Origin: a virus
Direction: 5' to 3' (one strand)
Virus record (IMG/VR): IMGVR_UViG_3300020472_000128
Location: 1-28,590 of that record
DNA: 28,590 nucleotides
Each line of letters starts with the position of its first letter. Positions within the stretch are counted from its first letter, which is position 1. The notes below the pieces were generated by a model. The model was not told where the DNA came from, made no database searches, and was given only the letters and a program-made list of their open reading frames with translations. Positions 21,761 to 28,590 of this stretch are shown in pieces. A program made the translations under genes and the position numbers.

Positions 21761-22114
21761 ATGAAAGTTAATAAACCTTGGGGCTATGAGATTCGATGGG
21801 CGGTCAACGATAAATATCTGGGTAAAATCCTGCATATTAATGATGGACACCGCTTATCTAAGCAGTATCACAAAGAGAAGGACGAGACAATCTATGTGAT
21901 GAAAGGTACGCTACTCCTAGAGCTTGGTCCACATCACGAATACACGGACACCGAGACAGGAATTACTCAAACCCTTCGCGAAGGCGACAGCCAGCGCATC
22001 CGTCCCGGCTTGATTCATCGGTACTGTGCGAACAAAGGCGATGTAGAATTGCTGGAGGTCAGCACACCGGAGATTGATGATGTGGTTAGGCTACAGGACG
22101 ACTACGACAGATGA
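21761..22114 (+). CDS. Mannose-6-phosphate isomerase type II cupin
   Basis: A 117-aa cupin corresponding to the C-terminal isomerase domain of bifunctional ManC/AlgA proteins: KPWGYEI, KILHINDGHRLSKQYHKEKDETIYVMKG, LREGDSQRIRPGLIHRY (metal-binding His/Glu set) and STPEIDDVVRLQDDYDR at the end. The guanylyltransferase half is missing. Substrate is likely mannose-6-phosphate/fructose-6-phosphate. Start ATG 21761 follows a perfect GGAGGTGAG; an upstream TTG at 21737 is rejected. Its stop overlaps the next gene (ATGA), the phosphomannomutase-like one, so the two act in one path. (Motif given in parts; see 21761-22114.). Confidence 0.85.
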   Translation: MKVNKPWGYEIRWAVNDKYLGKILHINDGHRLSKQYHKEKDETIYVMKGTLLLELGPHHEYTDTETGITQTLREGDSQRIRPGLIHRYCANKGDVELLEVSTPEIDDVVRLQDDYDR

Positions 22115-22848
22115 GAACAATATACCTGTTTGATGTGGACGGAACTTTAACGCCTCCAAAACAGAAGGCTGCTGAAATTTTCCGCCGCCAATTTTTTGAG
22201 TGGGTAAAAGATAAAGAAGTGTATCTAGTTTCAGGCGGCAGCTTTGTGCGGCTGACGGAACAACTTAGCCCCGAGGTTATGGATAGCATCGAGGGCGTAT
22301 TCGCATGTATGGGCAACGTATACTATAGGAGAAAGAAGGGCGAGGCGAGAGCTTGGTTTCATGAGTATGAACACAAGTTTGAACCATCCAAAGAGCTTTT
22401 GTCAGATCTAGATTTGGCGGCGGCTGACTCAAAGTACCCCACAAAGACAGGAAAGCACTACGAGAGTAGGACCGGCATGGTCAACTTTTCAATCGTAGGT
22501 ATGAACGCGACACAAGAGCAGCGAGATAAATATGTCACATACGATGCGGAACACAAAGAGAGGCAAGCCATCGTTAAGGAGTTGCGAAAGAAGCACCCTA
22601 AGTGCGATTTTGTTATTGGTGGCGCTGTCAGTATCGATATTTTCAACAAAGGTCGCGACAAGTCGCAGGTAATCAGAGAACATTTTAAGAATCTGTCCCA
22701 AGATGTTATAATACATTTTGTAGGAGATAGGATTGAATATCCCGGCAATGATTATGCGATAGCAGAAGCGGTACGCAAGAGAGCCTATGGGAATGTTCAC
22801 CCTGTTGAATCATGGAAGGATACAGCGGTTCTCTTAAAGAGCCTTTAG
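22111..22848 (+). CDS. Phosphomannomutase-like HAD-superfamily enzyme (eukaryotic PMM type)
   Basis: A 245-aa HAD phosphotransferase. Motif I is YLFDVDGTLTPP (Asp8 nucleophile, Asp10 acid). VSGGSFVRLTEQL aligns with the PMM VGGSD..K..EQL block, KHYESRTGMVNFSIVGMNAT with the PMM cap (HIEFRNGMLNVSPIGR), and IGGAVSIDIFNKGRDKSQV with the PMM GGQISFDVFPxGWDK segment. IHFVGDRIEYPGNDYAI is motif IV. Thus it resembles eukaryotic-type phosphomannomutases rather than bacterial ManB. Coupled to the isomerase gene, it would interconvert mannose-6- and mannose-1-phosphate. A phosphatase on a sugar phosphate is the alternative. Confidence 0.85.
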   Translation: MRTIYLFDVDGTLTPPKQKAAEIFRRQFFEWVKDKEVYLVSGGSFVRLTEQLSPEVMDSIEGVFACMGNVYYRRKKGEARAWFHEYEHKFEPSKELLSDLDLAAADSKYPTKTGKHYESRTGMVNFSIVGMNATQEQRDKYVTYDAEHKERQAIVKELRKKHPKCDFVIGGAVSIDIFNKGRDKSQVIREHFKNLSQDVIIHFVGDRIEYPGNDYAIAEAVRKRAYGNVHPVESWKDTAVLLKSL

Positions 22849-22859
22849 TCATTTGGCAA

Positions 22860-22870
22860 ACTATTTATTA
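22860..22870 (+). repeat. ACTATTTATTA, copy 2 of 2
   Basis: The same 11-base word as at 13598-13608. Here it ends two bases before ATG 22873, too close for an ordinary promoter that makes a leader. It may be a late-type -10 box giving a nearly leaderless message, or coincidence. Confidence 0.35.
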
Positions 22871-22872
22871 AT

Positions 22873-23256
22873 ATGAAAACACAAAAAGCGATAGACAACT
22901 GGTTCAGCTTGCTCAAAGAAGCGGCAACCAAAGATCCGACATATATTCAACGCTCTTACGAGGTTGAGGTTGATGTTCGCATCAACAAGGAACTGGGAGG
23001 CAACAAGGACCAGACGCTTGATGATATTCGTTCGATTGAACGAGTTACCACCGTGACTGACCCTGCCCGAGCAGGTGCGATCAGCCGTGCGCGTGCCACT
23101 GATCAGTATTGGTTCAACCGGTATATTATTAAGTTTGAACTTAACACCGATCTGTCACCGAGATATTGGGTCAAGAGATACTTGGTTAAGGATTTGGCAA
23201 AGATCAAAGGACTGAACATTGTTCGGTGGGGTACCCCGACTGAGATGACAACGTGA
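22873..23256 (+). CDS. Virion-like protein with capsid-targeting-type N-terminus
   Basis: A 127-aa product. The head MKTQKAIDNWFSLLKEAA shows W10 and a cleavable-looking LLKE followed by Ala, like the T4 internal-protein targeting peptide (a short N-terminal MKTYQEFIAE-type segment cut after Glu). The body reads IQRSYEVEVDVRI, DDIRSIERVTTVTD and YIIKFELNTDLSP; the IRSIERVTTV block occurs in marine phage structural proteins as I recall them, but I cannot name one. No membrane segment. The first of three genes (with 24059 and 27617) with this type of head. Confidence 0.65.
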   Translation: MKTQKAIDNWFSLLKEAATKDPTYIQRSYEVEVDVRINKELGGNKDQTLDDIRSIERVTTVTDPARAGAISRARATDQYWFNRYIIKFELNTDLSPRYWVKRYLVKDLAKIKGLNIVRWGTPTEMTT

Positions 23257-23483
23257 TCGGATCATTAATAAAGATTGGGCAGGGAATGCATGTCATAACC
23301 AGCAAATTCTGGGTGGGCTTCCAAGAACGAGAGCAGGAACAAATGCAAAAGGAATATTACTATGAGATTTTTTCAATGGGGAACACAGATGGCAAGAAAC
23401 GTCACACAATCAATGTTCGCGATTTTTCGGAGAGTATTGAAGAGGGGAACATCCAGATCCTCTCTGCTCCGCGAAAAGCATGA
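23253..23483 (+). CDS. Unknown small protein
   Basis: A 76-aa product starting at GTG 23253, overlapping the previous stop. It begins MIGSLIKIGQGMHVITSKFW and contains EREQEQMQKEYYYEIF and HTINVRDFSESIEEG, mixed polar helix and strand. The composition reads as genuine coding sequence to its end. A weak ribosome site means its start is unsure; a later in-frame ATG exists at 23286. Its 3' part overlaps the next gene in another frame. Function unknown. Confidence 0.55.
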   Translation: MIGSLIKIGQGMHVITSKFWVGFQEREQEQMQKEYYYEIFSMGNTDGKKRHTINVRDFSESIEEGNIQILSAPRKA

Positions 23484-23682
23484 ACTAACGTATCAGGTCG
23501 AACTGCTTAGAGCACACAACAGGAAGCTAAGCGAAACACTTGAACAGGTGAAAGATGAGAACATTTTATTGTGGCAACACATGGAAGAAATGAAAGAGGC
23601 AGAGAGAGCCATCATGAAGTCTCTCACTGATGAGTACGAGGCTCAACTAATAAAAGGCTTGATGCCAGTGGGGGATGCGTGA
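23437..23682 (+). CDS. Small coiled-coil protein, start uncertain
   Basis: An 81-aa product if started at TTG 23437, four bases after GGAG. From about residue 10 onward it is a strong coiled coil (HELTYQVELLRAHNRKL, ETLEQVKDENILLWQHMEEM, AERAIMKSLTDEYEAQL) with a short tail. An upstream ATG at 23362 has AAGGA but gives 121 bases of overlap with the previous gene, and its added N-terminus (RFFQWGTQMARNV) reads as out-of-frame noise. The coil is typical of a phage assembly or chaperone-like protein; no family recognised. Its stop shares bases with the next start. Confidence 0.5.
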   Translation: MKRGTSRSSLLREKHELTYQVELLRAHNRKLSETLEQVKDENILLWQHMEEMKEAERAIMKSLTDEYEAQLIKGLMPVGDA

Positions 23683-24041
23683 AAATGGACAACACTGAAC
23701 ACGGTGCTGACGATATTATTGAAATGGTTAAGGCTGAAGATATAGGCGATATTGCCGAGAGTCTAAAGCCGAAACCGCCGCCAAAGCTAGCTCCGAGAGG
23801 TATCCGTACGTTTACTGTATGTCGGCAGAGCGATGAGACAGGTGTATCAGGCGAGGGCGTTGTTATCGAGGGCGTCGAGTTGGCATCAGGTCACTGCATC
23901 ATTCACTGGCTGTATCCACCACCTAGAGGTGGTATCGCCATATTCGACAGCTTGGGAGATTTCCTAAAGGTCCATGTTGAACCCCATCCTGCAAACAAAA
24001 CAATCATTACGTTTGAGGATGGAGAACAGAATACATACTAA
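23679..24041 (+). CDS. Unknown protein, beta-rich domain
   Basis: A 120-aa product from GTG 23679 (GGGGG just upstream; ATG 23685 is the alternative). Residues 1-35 are acidic and proline-rich (LKPKPPPKLAPRG), then FTVCRQSDETGVSGEGVVIEG, ASGHCIIHWLYPPPRGGIAIFDS and TIITFEDGEQN form a small beta domain (motif quoted in parts). The R.SDETGVSGEGVV..GV pattern recurs in phage and plasmid proteins of unknown function, as I recall. No catalytic residues stand out. Confidence 0.6.
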   Translation: MKMDNTEHGADDIIEMVKAEDIGDIAESLKPKPPPKLAPRGIRTFTVCRQSDETGVSGEGVVIEGVELASGHCIIHWLYPPPRGGIAIFDSLGDFLKVHVEPHPANKTIITFEDGEQNTY

Positions 24042-24058
24042 TTACTGCAGGTAGGCGC

Positions 24059-27000
24059 ATGGATTATAAAACTATTCTAGAGAACTGGCAGAAGTTCGCA
24101 CAAAGCACAAGACCGTTGACTCTCAATGAAACCCGCGAGATTATGAATGAAGTCTCTGCGCAGGTTGCTGACAGGATCTATGACTGGATGCGCGAGACAC
24201 GCGGTTTAGACTATGATTTCAATGAAATCTTTGGCGAGAACATGCGCGTCGTTTTCCCCATGGACAGTGCAGACACTCGCATGCTCAAAGCTATTATGCG
24301 TGGCGTCAAGATTGCAGGCTGGTTGCCTCCGATTGGTGACGGCATGCGACAACGCTACCGGAGCATTTACGCCTACGATAAGAGTCAAGAAACCGGAAGC
24401 AACCTCAACCCCGATGGCGGCGAGTGGGAGCCAACGAAAGAAGAATGGAAGGCATGGGAAAATAATCAGGGTACCGATCCGTATGGTCGCCAATTCCCCA
24501 CGAAGAAAGTGAAGCAGAAGCGTCAACGCCTTGCTGCTGACGGCGGCGGCGAGTATGAGGTTGAGATTGATGTAGCTGACCTGACTATGGAGCGCCGGGT
24601 CGAACAGGTCATTCCCAAAGGACCGAGAGCGGGCGAGACGATTACTAAGGTTCAGAAGCAGGGCATCAACAAGATCATTGGCGGTCTTGAAAAGAAGGGC
24701 GAGATTCCCGAGGGTTCCGCGCAGTGGTGGGCGAAGAACCAGACATTCTATACGAAAGATAATAACCACAAGAAAATCTCCCAAGGGCTGATCGAAGACA
24801 GATCAGAGAACATGCATGTTATCCTGTCGCGTCACCCCATCGACGTGCTGCGCATGAGCGACATTAGTAATATTTCGTCATGCCACAGCGAGGGTCATGA
24901 ATATTTCCACTGTGCCAAGCATGAGGCGAAGGGTCATGGACCTATCGCGTACGCAGTCACAGAGGCAGAACTTAATAAACTTCTGACACCTTCTGAAGAA
25001 AGAGAAAAGCCGATTGCGAAGCTGGACAGAATGTATGACACGATGAGCCAAGCTGAGAGAGTCACGCAGATTCGTCAGGACTATGACACGGGCAGTCCCG
25101 AGGGTGCGTTGGTGCTATTGTGGGTGTGGGCTAGGTCCAACCACGGCACAAAGTGGTGGAGAGAACTTGACAAGCGGGTTGAGATGGCAGCAAAGCCAGA
25201 GAAATTCAAAGAGGTCGCACTGATCTCCAAAGCGAAAGAGTTAAACATCAGCCCTGAGTTATTTAAGCAGTACATTAAAAACTATGAAGATGCAAAAGCT
25301 GATCAACTTCCCGGCTTCAAGCCATACGAAGGCATCATATCACAAGAAGAATACGATGCCGCACTAAAGAAGCACAGCGAAGAAGCTACCCGAGCGCCAG
25401 ACAAGAAGGACATTGGTGAGTTTGATGATGAAGAAATCTTTAGAGATCGAGACAGGGACGTTGAGGGCATCGGTGTAAAGACCCGCGTTAGGCTCAGAAA
25501 GTTTGTGGACGACCCCAACGAGCTAACCTTTACGGCTCCCGAAAGCAGGACATACGGCACAAGTACCCCCGGCTTTGTCGGCGCAGTCAGAGAGTTTGTG
25601 TGGGAGAAGCAGAAAGAGATATTCGCTCAAGAGTTGGGAGATATTGATCCCGAGACTGGCAAGGGCGAGGCAACCACGTATTTCATACCGCAGTTAGATT
25701 ATCTCACACGCTACGGCGGCAGCTACGAAGATACGAGAGATGGAGAGGTGCTTAGTCTGTTCTTTCGACATGGCATGAGCGAGGGTGCGGAAGACCCTTA
25801 CCCCTTTGGTATAAACGTAAACCACGACTCAGAGGGTGAGGACGAGGAAGAATACAACCAGCTTTATGATGAGTACGAGAATACTGTTAATGATTTGAAC
25901 GAGCAAGCAAACAACGAGTTAACGCATACAACCTTCGGCGCACACGCTTCTGAACCCGGCTGGGGCGAACAACCTTATGTATCAGCAGATGGATCGCTGA
26001 CCTTGAGGATCCCATTGGGTGAGGGTGAGTACTCCATCCCCGAGAATACCTATGGTGGCGATGCTAGAGAGTTTGCGGGCGTAGTGGATCTTCCCAGCGA
26101 ATACCCAGAAGAAACAAACTGGGAATTGAACGATGACGAGTTGGAGATTGAATACCGATTTACCTGCGAGGACTGCCAGACCCCCGACGACGCCGACTAT
26201 TTCCTAGATTACATGCGAGAGTTGGACGGCAAGTACGACCGATTCTATGAGATTGTTAGAAGAAAGCTGGTCGAAGAAGGATACGCTGCCAAGAGCGCAT
26301 GGGACAACACAGCCAGCGAGGTCGAAGACTTAGAATCAAAACTCAAGAACTTTAATGTTATTGGAGATGACGACGATGACGACCCGACAGGCGAAATCTG
26401 GTTCAATCTTGGTCATGGCACCGGCGCCGCGAACCCAGACGTACCACTAGACCTCAAGCTGCCCGTTCAAGAGCTTTATTGGTTAACCAAACATCCCAGC
26501 ATGGGTGCTGCCGGCGGTCTTGGTCGCAACGTGTTTCACTCAGGCGGTGGCGTTCCAGACATTATAGCAAAGGCAGTGTCAGGCAAGAGAGAACGTAACA
26601 TAGTGTGGGTCGGTCCCGGCACCAACTCGTCCTTCAATCGCTTCTTTAGAGAGAAGTTATTAAAGTTGGAGATGGCGGCAAACAACTACGCATCGAAGCA
26701 GATCGATCTTCCGTTCGGAGACAAGTACGCGAAGCCAGCCTATGAGGGCATCAGTTTTGCCAAGGACACGCAGGTTGGCTTGAAGTTTGGCGATGCCGAG
26801 CATCGTGAATCAGCAACAAAACCCATCTTCCTACGATTTAGGGTTGTAGTCAATAGCAAGGATAACTTGGAAGAGTTGCAGGGAGCGTTCCACTTTATTG
26901 AGTTTATCGACAACCACATGGACATGCTGCTTGAGGCAGCGAAGGACATAACACAAACCTTTGTTATCGATCCTAATCTTGAGATTGCAGCAGAGATTAA

Positions 27001-27613
27001 AGAAGAATATCTTAGTGGCGATAAGCAGATTGGCATGAGCAAAGAGGCTATTGATACTTTCGCTTACGACGACAATGCAAGCAACCACACAAGGGCAATC
27101 GCGGAGTGGTGGTCATCCGGCGACACTTGGAGCAAGATGAACGACTTTGAAAAAGAGATTGTAACTGAGAGGTACTTGCGCCCCATGTCAGCCGGTAGGC
27201 ATATTCCGTGGGATGACAAGAAGCACCTACCTACTGGCTGGGAAGGCGCACTAAGAGATCATATGTATTCCGCTGGAGTAGCCTCCGCAATCATTGACAA
27301 CTTAGACTTCAAGGCACATGCCAGCCCAGAGATTACAGAGAAGCATTTTGGAACGGAAGAAGAAAGAAACGAGAAGCGTATTGAATATGAGTTGAAGATA
27401 GCCAAGAATCGTTGGAAAGCGACTCACGGCGAAGATCCTTCCGAAAAAGAGGTCGCATCATGGCGCAAAGAGATTATGAACGCGCTAGGCATGGGTGACG
27501 CAGCGCCGTTAGGCACTAACGCCATGTCCGAGCGAGTAGCATACCTAAAGAAAGCCTTGACAGAGACAAAAATACGTGCTAAGATAAGAAGGATTATTAA
27601 AGAAGCGGAGTAA
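24059..27613 (+). CDS. Giant 1184-aa probable virion or ejected protein, unknown
   Basis: The largest gene in the window and not recognised. The head MDYKTILENWQKFAQS shares the W..F pattern with the heads at 22873 and 27617, suggesting capsid targeting, with LTLNE followed by Thr at residues 20-25 as a possible cut site. A standout conserved-looking block spans 257-294: SRHPIDVLRMSD then ISSCHSEGHEYFHCAKHEAK (Cys275, His276, His280, His284, Cys285, His288, His293). It is dense in Cys/His and could bind a metal. The middle is very acidic (DSEGEDEEEYNQ; a run of six Asp near 770-775). The C-terminus has GTNSSFNRFFREKLLKLE and ends in a basic helix (RAKIRRIIKEAE). It could be an internal protein injected with the DNA, or a large scaffold-like enzyme. 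Confidence 0.75.
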   Translation: MDYKTILENWQKFAQSTRPLTLNETREIMNEVSAQVADRIYDWMRETRGLDYDFNEIFGENMRVVFPMDSADTRMLKAIMRGVKIAGWLPPIGDGMRQRYRSIYAYDKSQETGSNLNPDGGEWEPTKEEWKAWENNQGTDPYGRQFPTKKVKQKRQRLAADGGGEYEVEIDVADLTMERRVEQVIPKGPRAGETITKVQKQGINKIIGGLEKKGEIPEGSAQWWAKNQTFYTKDNNHKKISQGLIEDRSENMHVILSRHPIDVLRMSDISNISSCHSEGHEYFHCAKHEAKGHGPIAYAVTEAELNKLLTPSEEREKPIAKLDRMYDTMSQAERVTQIRQDYDTGSPEGALVLLWVWARSNHGTKWWRELDKRVEMAAKPEKFKEVALISKAKELNISPELFKQYIKNYEDAKADQLPGFKPYEGIISQEEYDAALKKHSEEATRAPDKKDIGEFDDEEIFRDRDRDVEGIGVKTRVRLRKFVDDPNELTFTAPESRTYGTSTPGFVGAVREFVWEKQKEIFAQELGDIDPETGKGEATTYFIPQLDYLTRYGGSYEDTRDGEVLSLFFRHGMSEGAEDPYPFGINVNHDSEGEDEEEYNQLYDEYENTVNDLNEQANNELTHTTFGAHASEPGWGEQPYVSADGSLTLRIPLGEGEYSIPENTYGGDAREFAGVVDLPSEYPEETNWELNDDELEIEYRFTCEDCQTPDDADYFLDYMRELDGKYDRFYEIVRRKLVEEGYAAKSAWDNTASEVEDLESKLKNFNVIGDDDDDDPTGEIWFNLGHGTGAANPDVPLDLKLPVQELYWLTKHPSMGAAGGLGRNVFHSGGGVPDIIAKAVSGKRERNIVWVGPGTNSSFNRFFREKLLKLEMAANNYASKQIDLPFGDKYAKPAYEGISFAKDTQVGLKFGDAEHRESATKPIFLRFRVVVNSKDNLEELQGAFHFIEFIDNHMDMLLEAAKDITQTFVIDPNLEIAAEIKEEYLSGDKQIGMSKEAIDTFAYDDNASNHTRAIAEWWSSGDTWSKMNDFEKEIVTERYLRPMSAGRHIPWDDKKHLPTGWEGALRDHMYSAGVASAIIDNLDFKAHASPEITEKHFGTEEERNEKRIEYELKIAKNRWKATHGEDPSEKEVASWRKEIMNALGMGDAAPLGTNAMSERVAYLKKALTETKIRAKIRRIIKEAE
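27557..27585 (+). promoter_or_regulatory. Possible sigma70 promoter for the HAD gene
   Basis: TTGACA at 27557-27562, 17-base spacer, TAAGAT at 27580-27585 (4 of 6, keeping the key T1, A2 and T6). It lies in the 3' end of the giant gene, about 30 bases before ATG 27617. Weaker than the other promoters and inside coding sequence, so chance is possible. Confidence 0.35.
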
Positions 27614-27616
27614 ACT

Positions 27617-28411
27617 ATGAAGAAACATCTCGATACATGGAATCATTTTCTTAATGAGTCTAAGCTAAGGGTGTTCGACTTTGATGACACGCTGGCTGTG
27701 ACTGACGCAGACGTTATGGTGACCCGAGCAGACGGGACAGAGTTTAGGTTGTCACCAGCCGAGTACGCGGTGTATGAACCCATCGCAGAATATAATCCAG
27801 CAACCAGAGAATACATCAACGAAAAGGGTGAGGTGTTCAACTTCAGTGAGTTCGACAGACTCATCAATCCCCGACAGGTGGAGCAGGTTGCACGGATTAT
27901 GCAGAAGGTTGTTGATGCAGAGATGCGCGACGGTGCAGGTAGAAAGATCGCAATCCTGACCGCACGGGCTGACGCTGCAGCCAACGATATTATGGGCTTC
28001 ATTGAGGACGTGTTGGGCATTGATGGCAGCATGTTTGAAATGATTACGCTAGGCACCAGCGATCCATACGCGAAGAAAGAATGGATTGAGAATGAGATTA
28101 TTAACCTTGGGGCTAAGGACGTTTTGTTCTTCGATGATTCACCAAAGAATATCGCAGCAGTTGATGAGTTGAAACGTGAGTATCCCGAGGTCACTATCGT
28201 CACGCGCCTTGTTCACTATGCAGAGGGCATGGACGAGGACAAAGATCCAGAGTTAGATCACGGAGAGTTTCAAACTAGAATGAGAAGACAACACGCAGGT
28301 CATAAGAAAGATTTGATTGGCAAGGGTGATAATAAGGACACCGGAGGTGGCAAGGGTCACAAGAAGCCAAAGATGAAGCGTAGTAAGTCTTCGCCTCCCG
28401 GCGGTGCGTAG
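27617..28411 (+). CDS. HAD-superfamily phosphatase with capsid-targeting-type head and basic tail
   Basis: A 264-aa product. After the head MKKHLDTWNHFLNE (residues 1-14, LNE followed by Ser), RVFDFDDTLAV gives motif I (Asp21, Asp23), ILTARAD is motif II, KKEWIENEI is motif III and VLFFDDSPKNI is motif IV. Substrate unknown; T4 PseT-type phosphatases share this DxD core. A charged acidic linker (EGMDEDKDPELD) leads to a strongly basic tail (GKGHKKPKMKRSKSSPPG), probably for binding DNA or RNA. GGAG precedes the ATG. The head resembles those at 22873 and 24059, so it may be packaged in the capsid. Confidence 0.8.
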   Translation: MKKHLDTWNHFLNESKLRVFDFDDTLAVTDADVMVTRADGTEFRLSPAEYAVYEPIAEYNPATREYINEKGEVFNFSEFDRLINPRQVEQVARIMQKVVDAEMRDGAGRKIAILTARADAAANDIMGFIEDVLGIDGSMFEMITLGTSDPYAKKEWIENEIINLGAKDVLFFDDSPKNIAAVDELKREYPEVTIVTRLVHYAEGMDEDKDPELDHGEFQTRMRRQHAGHKKDLIGKGDNKDTGGGKGHKKPKMKRSKSSPPGGA

Positions 28412-28590
28412 TGGGAAAGACACCAAAGAGTACAAGAGGACAAGAGATTGTTATTATTGAGGTCTACCCCGATGACTTAGCAGGCACCTTGATGCCGGGT
28501 GACATTGAAACCTTAAAGAACAGGTACGGCAACAAGCCATGTTCGTATGAGATATATTATCCTTGGAAGAAGAACCCACACTTCACATGG
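28411..28590 (+). CDS. Unknown protein, N-terminal part only (3' truncated by window edge)
   Basis: Begins at GTG 28411, sharing one base with the previous stop, with GGCGG a few bases before. All 60 codons to the window end are open. It reads GKTPKSTRGQEIVIIEVYPD, GTLMPGDIETLKNRYGN and PCSYEIYYPWKKNPHFTW. The strand-rich YEIYYPWKKN region gives no family I can name. The gene continues outside the window. Confidence 0.55.
   Translation, partial: MGKTPKSTRGQEIVIIEVYPDDLAGTLMPGDIETLKNRYGNKPCSYEIYYPWKKNPHFTW

Noticed and set aside
24917-24940. HEAKGH in the giant protein as a zinc-protease HExxH
   Set aside because: There are three residues between Glu and the second His instead of two, so it does not fit the motif.
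1-28590. Bacterial chromosome origin, suggested by groEL, dnaE, clpP and guaB-like genes
   Set aside because: Single-strand packing, tiny unknown genes, endolysin, dUTPase and Dam-type genes and diverged housekeeping homologues fit a phage.

Overview
The window reads as part of a large tailed-phage genome (probably a myovirus- or jumbo-class virus from an uncultured lineage). All 37 supported genes lie on the + strand. They are packed with ATGA, GTGA or TAATG overlaps, and no gap exceeds about 95 bases. Replication, nucleotide-metabolism, lysis and virion-like genes are mixed with many small unknown proteins. The host cannot be named. It should be a bacterium with ordinary sigma70 and Shine-Dalgarno signals, because several near-consensus TTGACA/TATAAT promoters and AGGAG-type ribosome sites are present. 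No tRNA, CRISPR array, insertion sequence or integrase was seen.

Layout. (1) 1-9281, replication core: the end of an unknown gene, a DnaB-type helicase behind its own promoter, a monomeric B12-dependent (class II) ribonucleotide reductase, a GroES-like co-chaperonin, two coupled unknowns (the second looks like a GT-A nucleotidyltransferase), a small coiled protein, and a full-length C-family DNA polymerase (DnaE). (2) 9284-10155: a ClpP-like protease with a complete Ser-His-Asp triad and a small membrane protein. (3) 10157-13573, an operon from a strong promoter: GapR-like protein, dUTPase, Dam-type adenine methyltransferase, zinc-ribbon protein, CBS-less IMPDH/GMP reductase, ribbon-helix-helix protein, SH3-like protein and a sigma region 4-like mini-protein. 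(4) 13574-17889: an acidic virion-core-like protein, a hairpin/operator-like palindrome wrapped around a promoter -10 box, a membrane-anchored protein, a second ClpP-like protein whose triad Asp appears to be Asn, a modular endolysin and a 559-aa protein with a PD-(D/E)XK-like pattern. (5) 17895-22848: a GroEL chaperonin behind a perfect promoter, then a coiled-coil/TM protein, several small unknowns, a glutaredoxin-fold protein lacking its CxxC, an HETGH metallopeptidase-like protein, a four-TM protein, a mannose-6-phosphate isomerase-type cupin and a phosphomannomutase-type HAD enzyme. (6) 22860-28590, virion-like: three proteins (127, 1184 and 264 aa) share an N-terminal motif resembling the capsid-targeting sequence of T4 internal proteins, with small genes between them and a truncated last gene.

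How the genes fit together. The helicase, polymerase, reductase, dUTPase, IMPDH/GMPR and methyltransferase would supply and replicate phage DNA. The chaperonin pair and the two ClpP-like proteins form a phage-encoded protein-quality-control set. The isomerase/phosphomannomutase pair points to mannose-phosphate chemistry. The endolysin and the coiled-coil/TM protein may act in lysis. Functions are inferred by reading motifs by eye; no database search was run.
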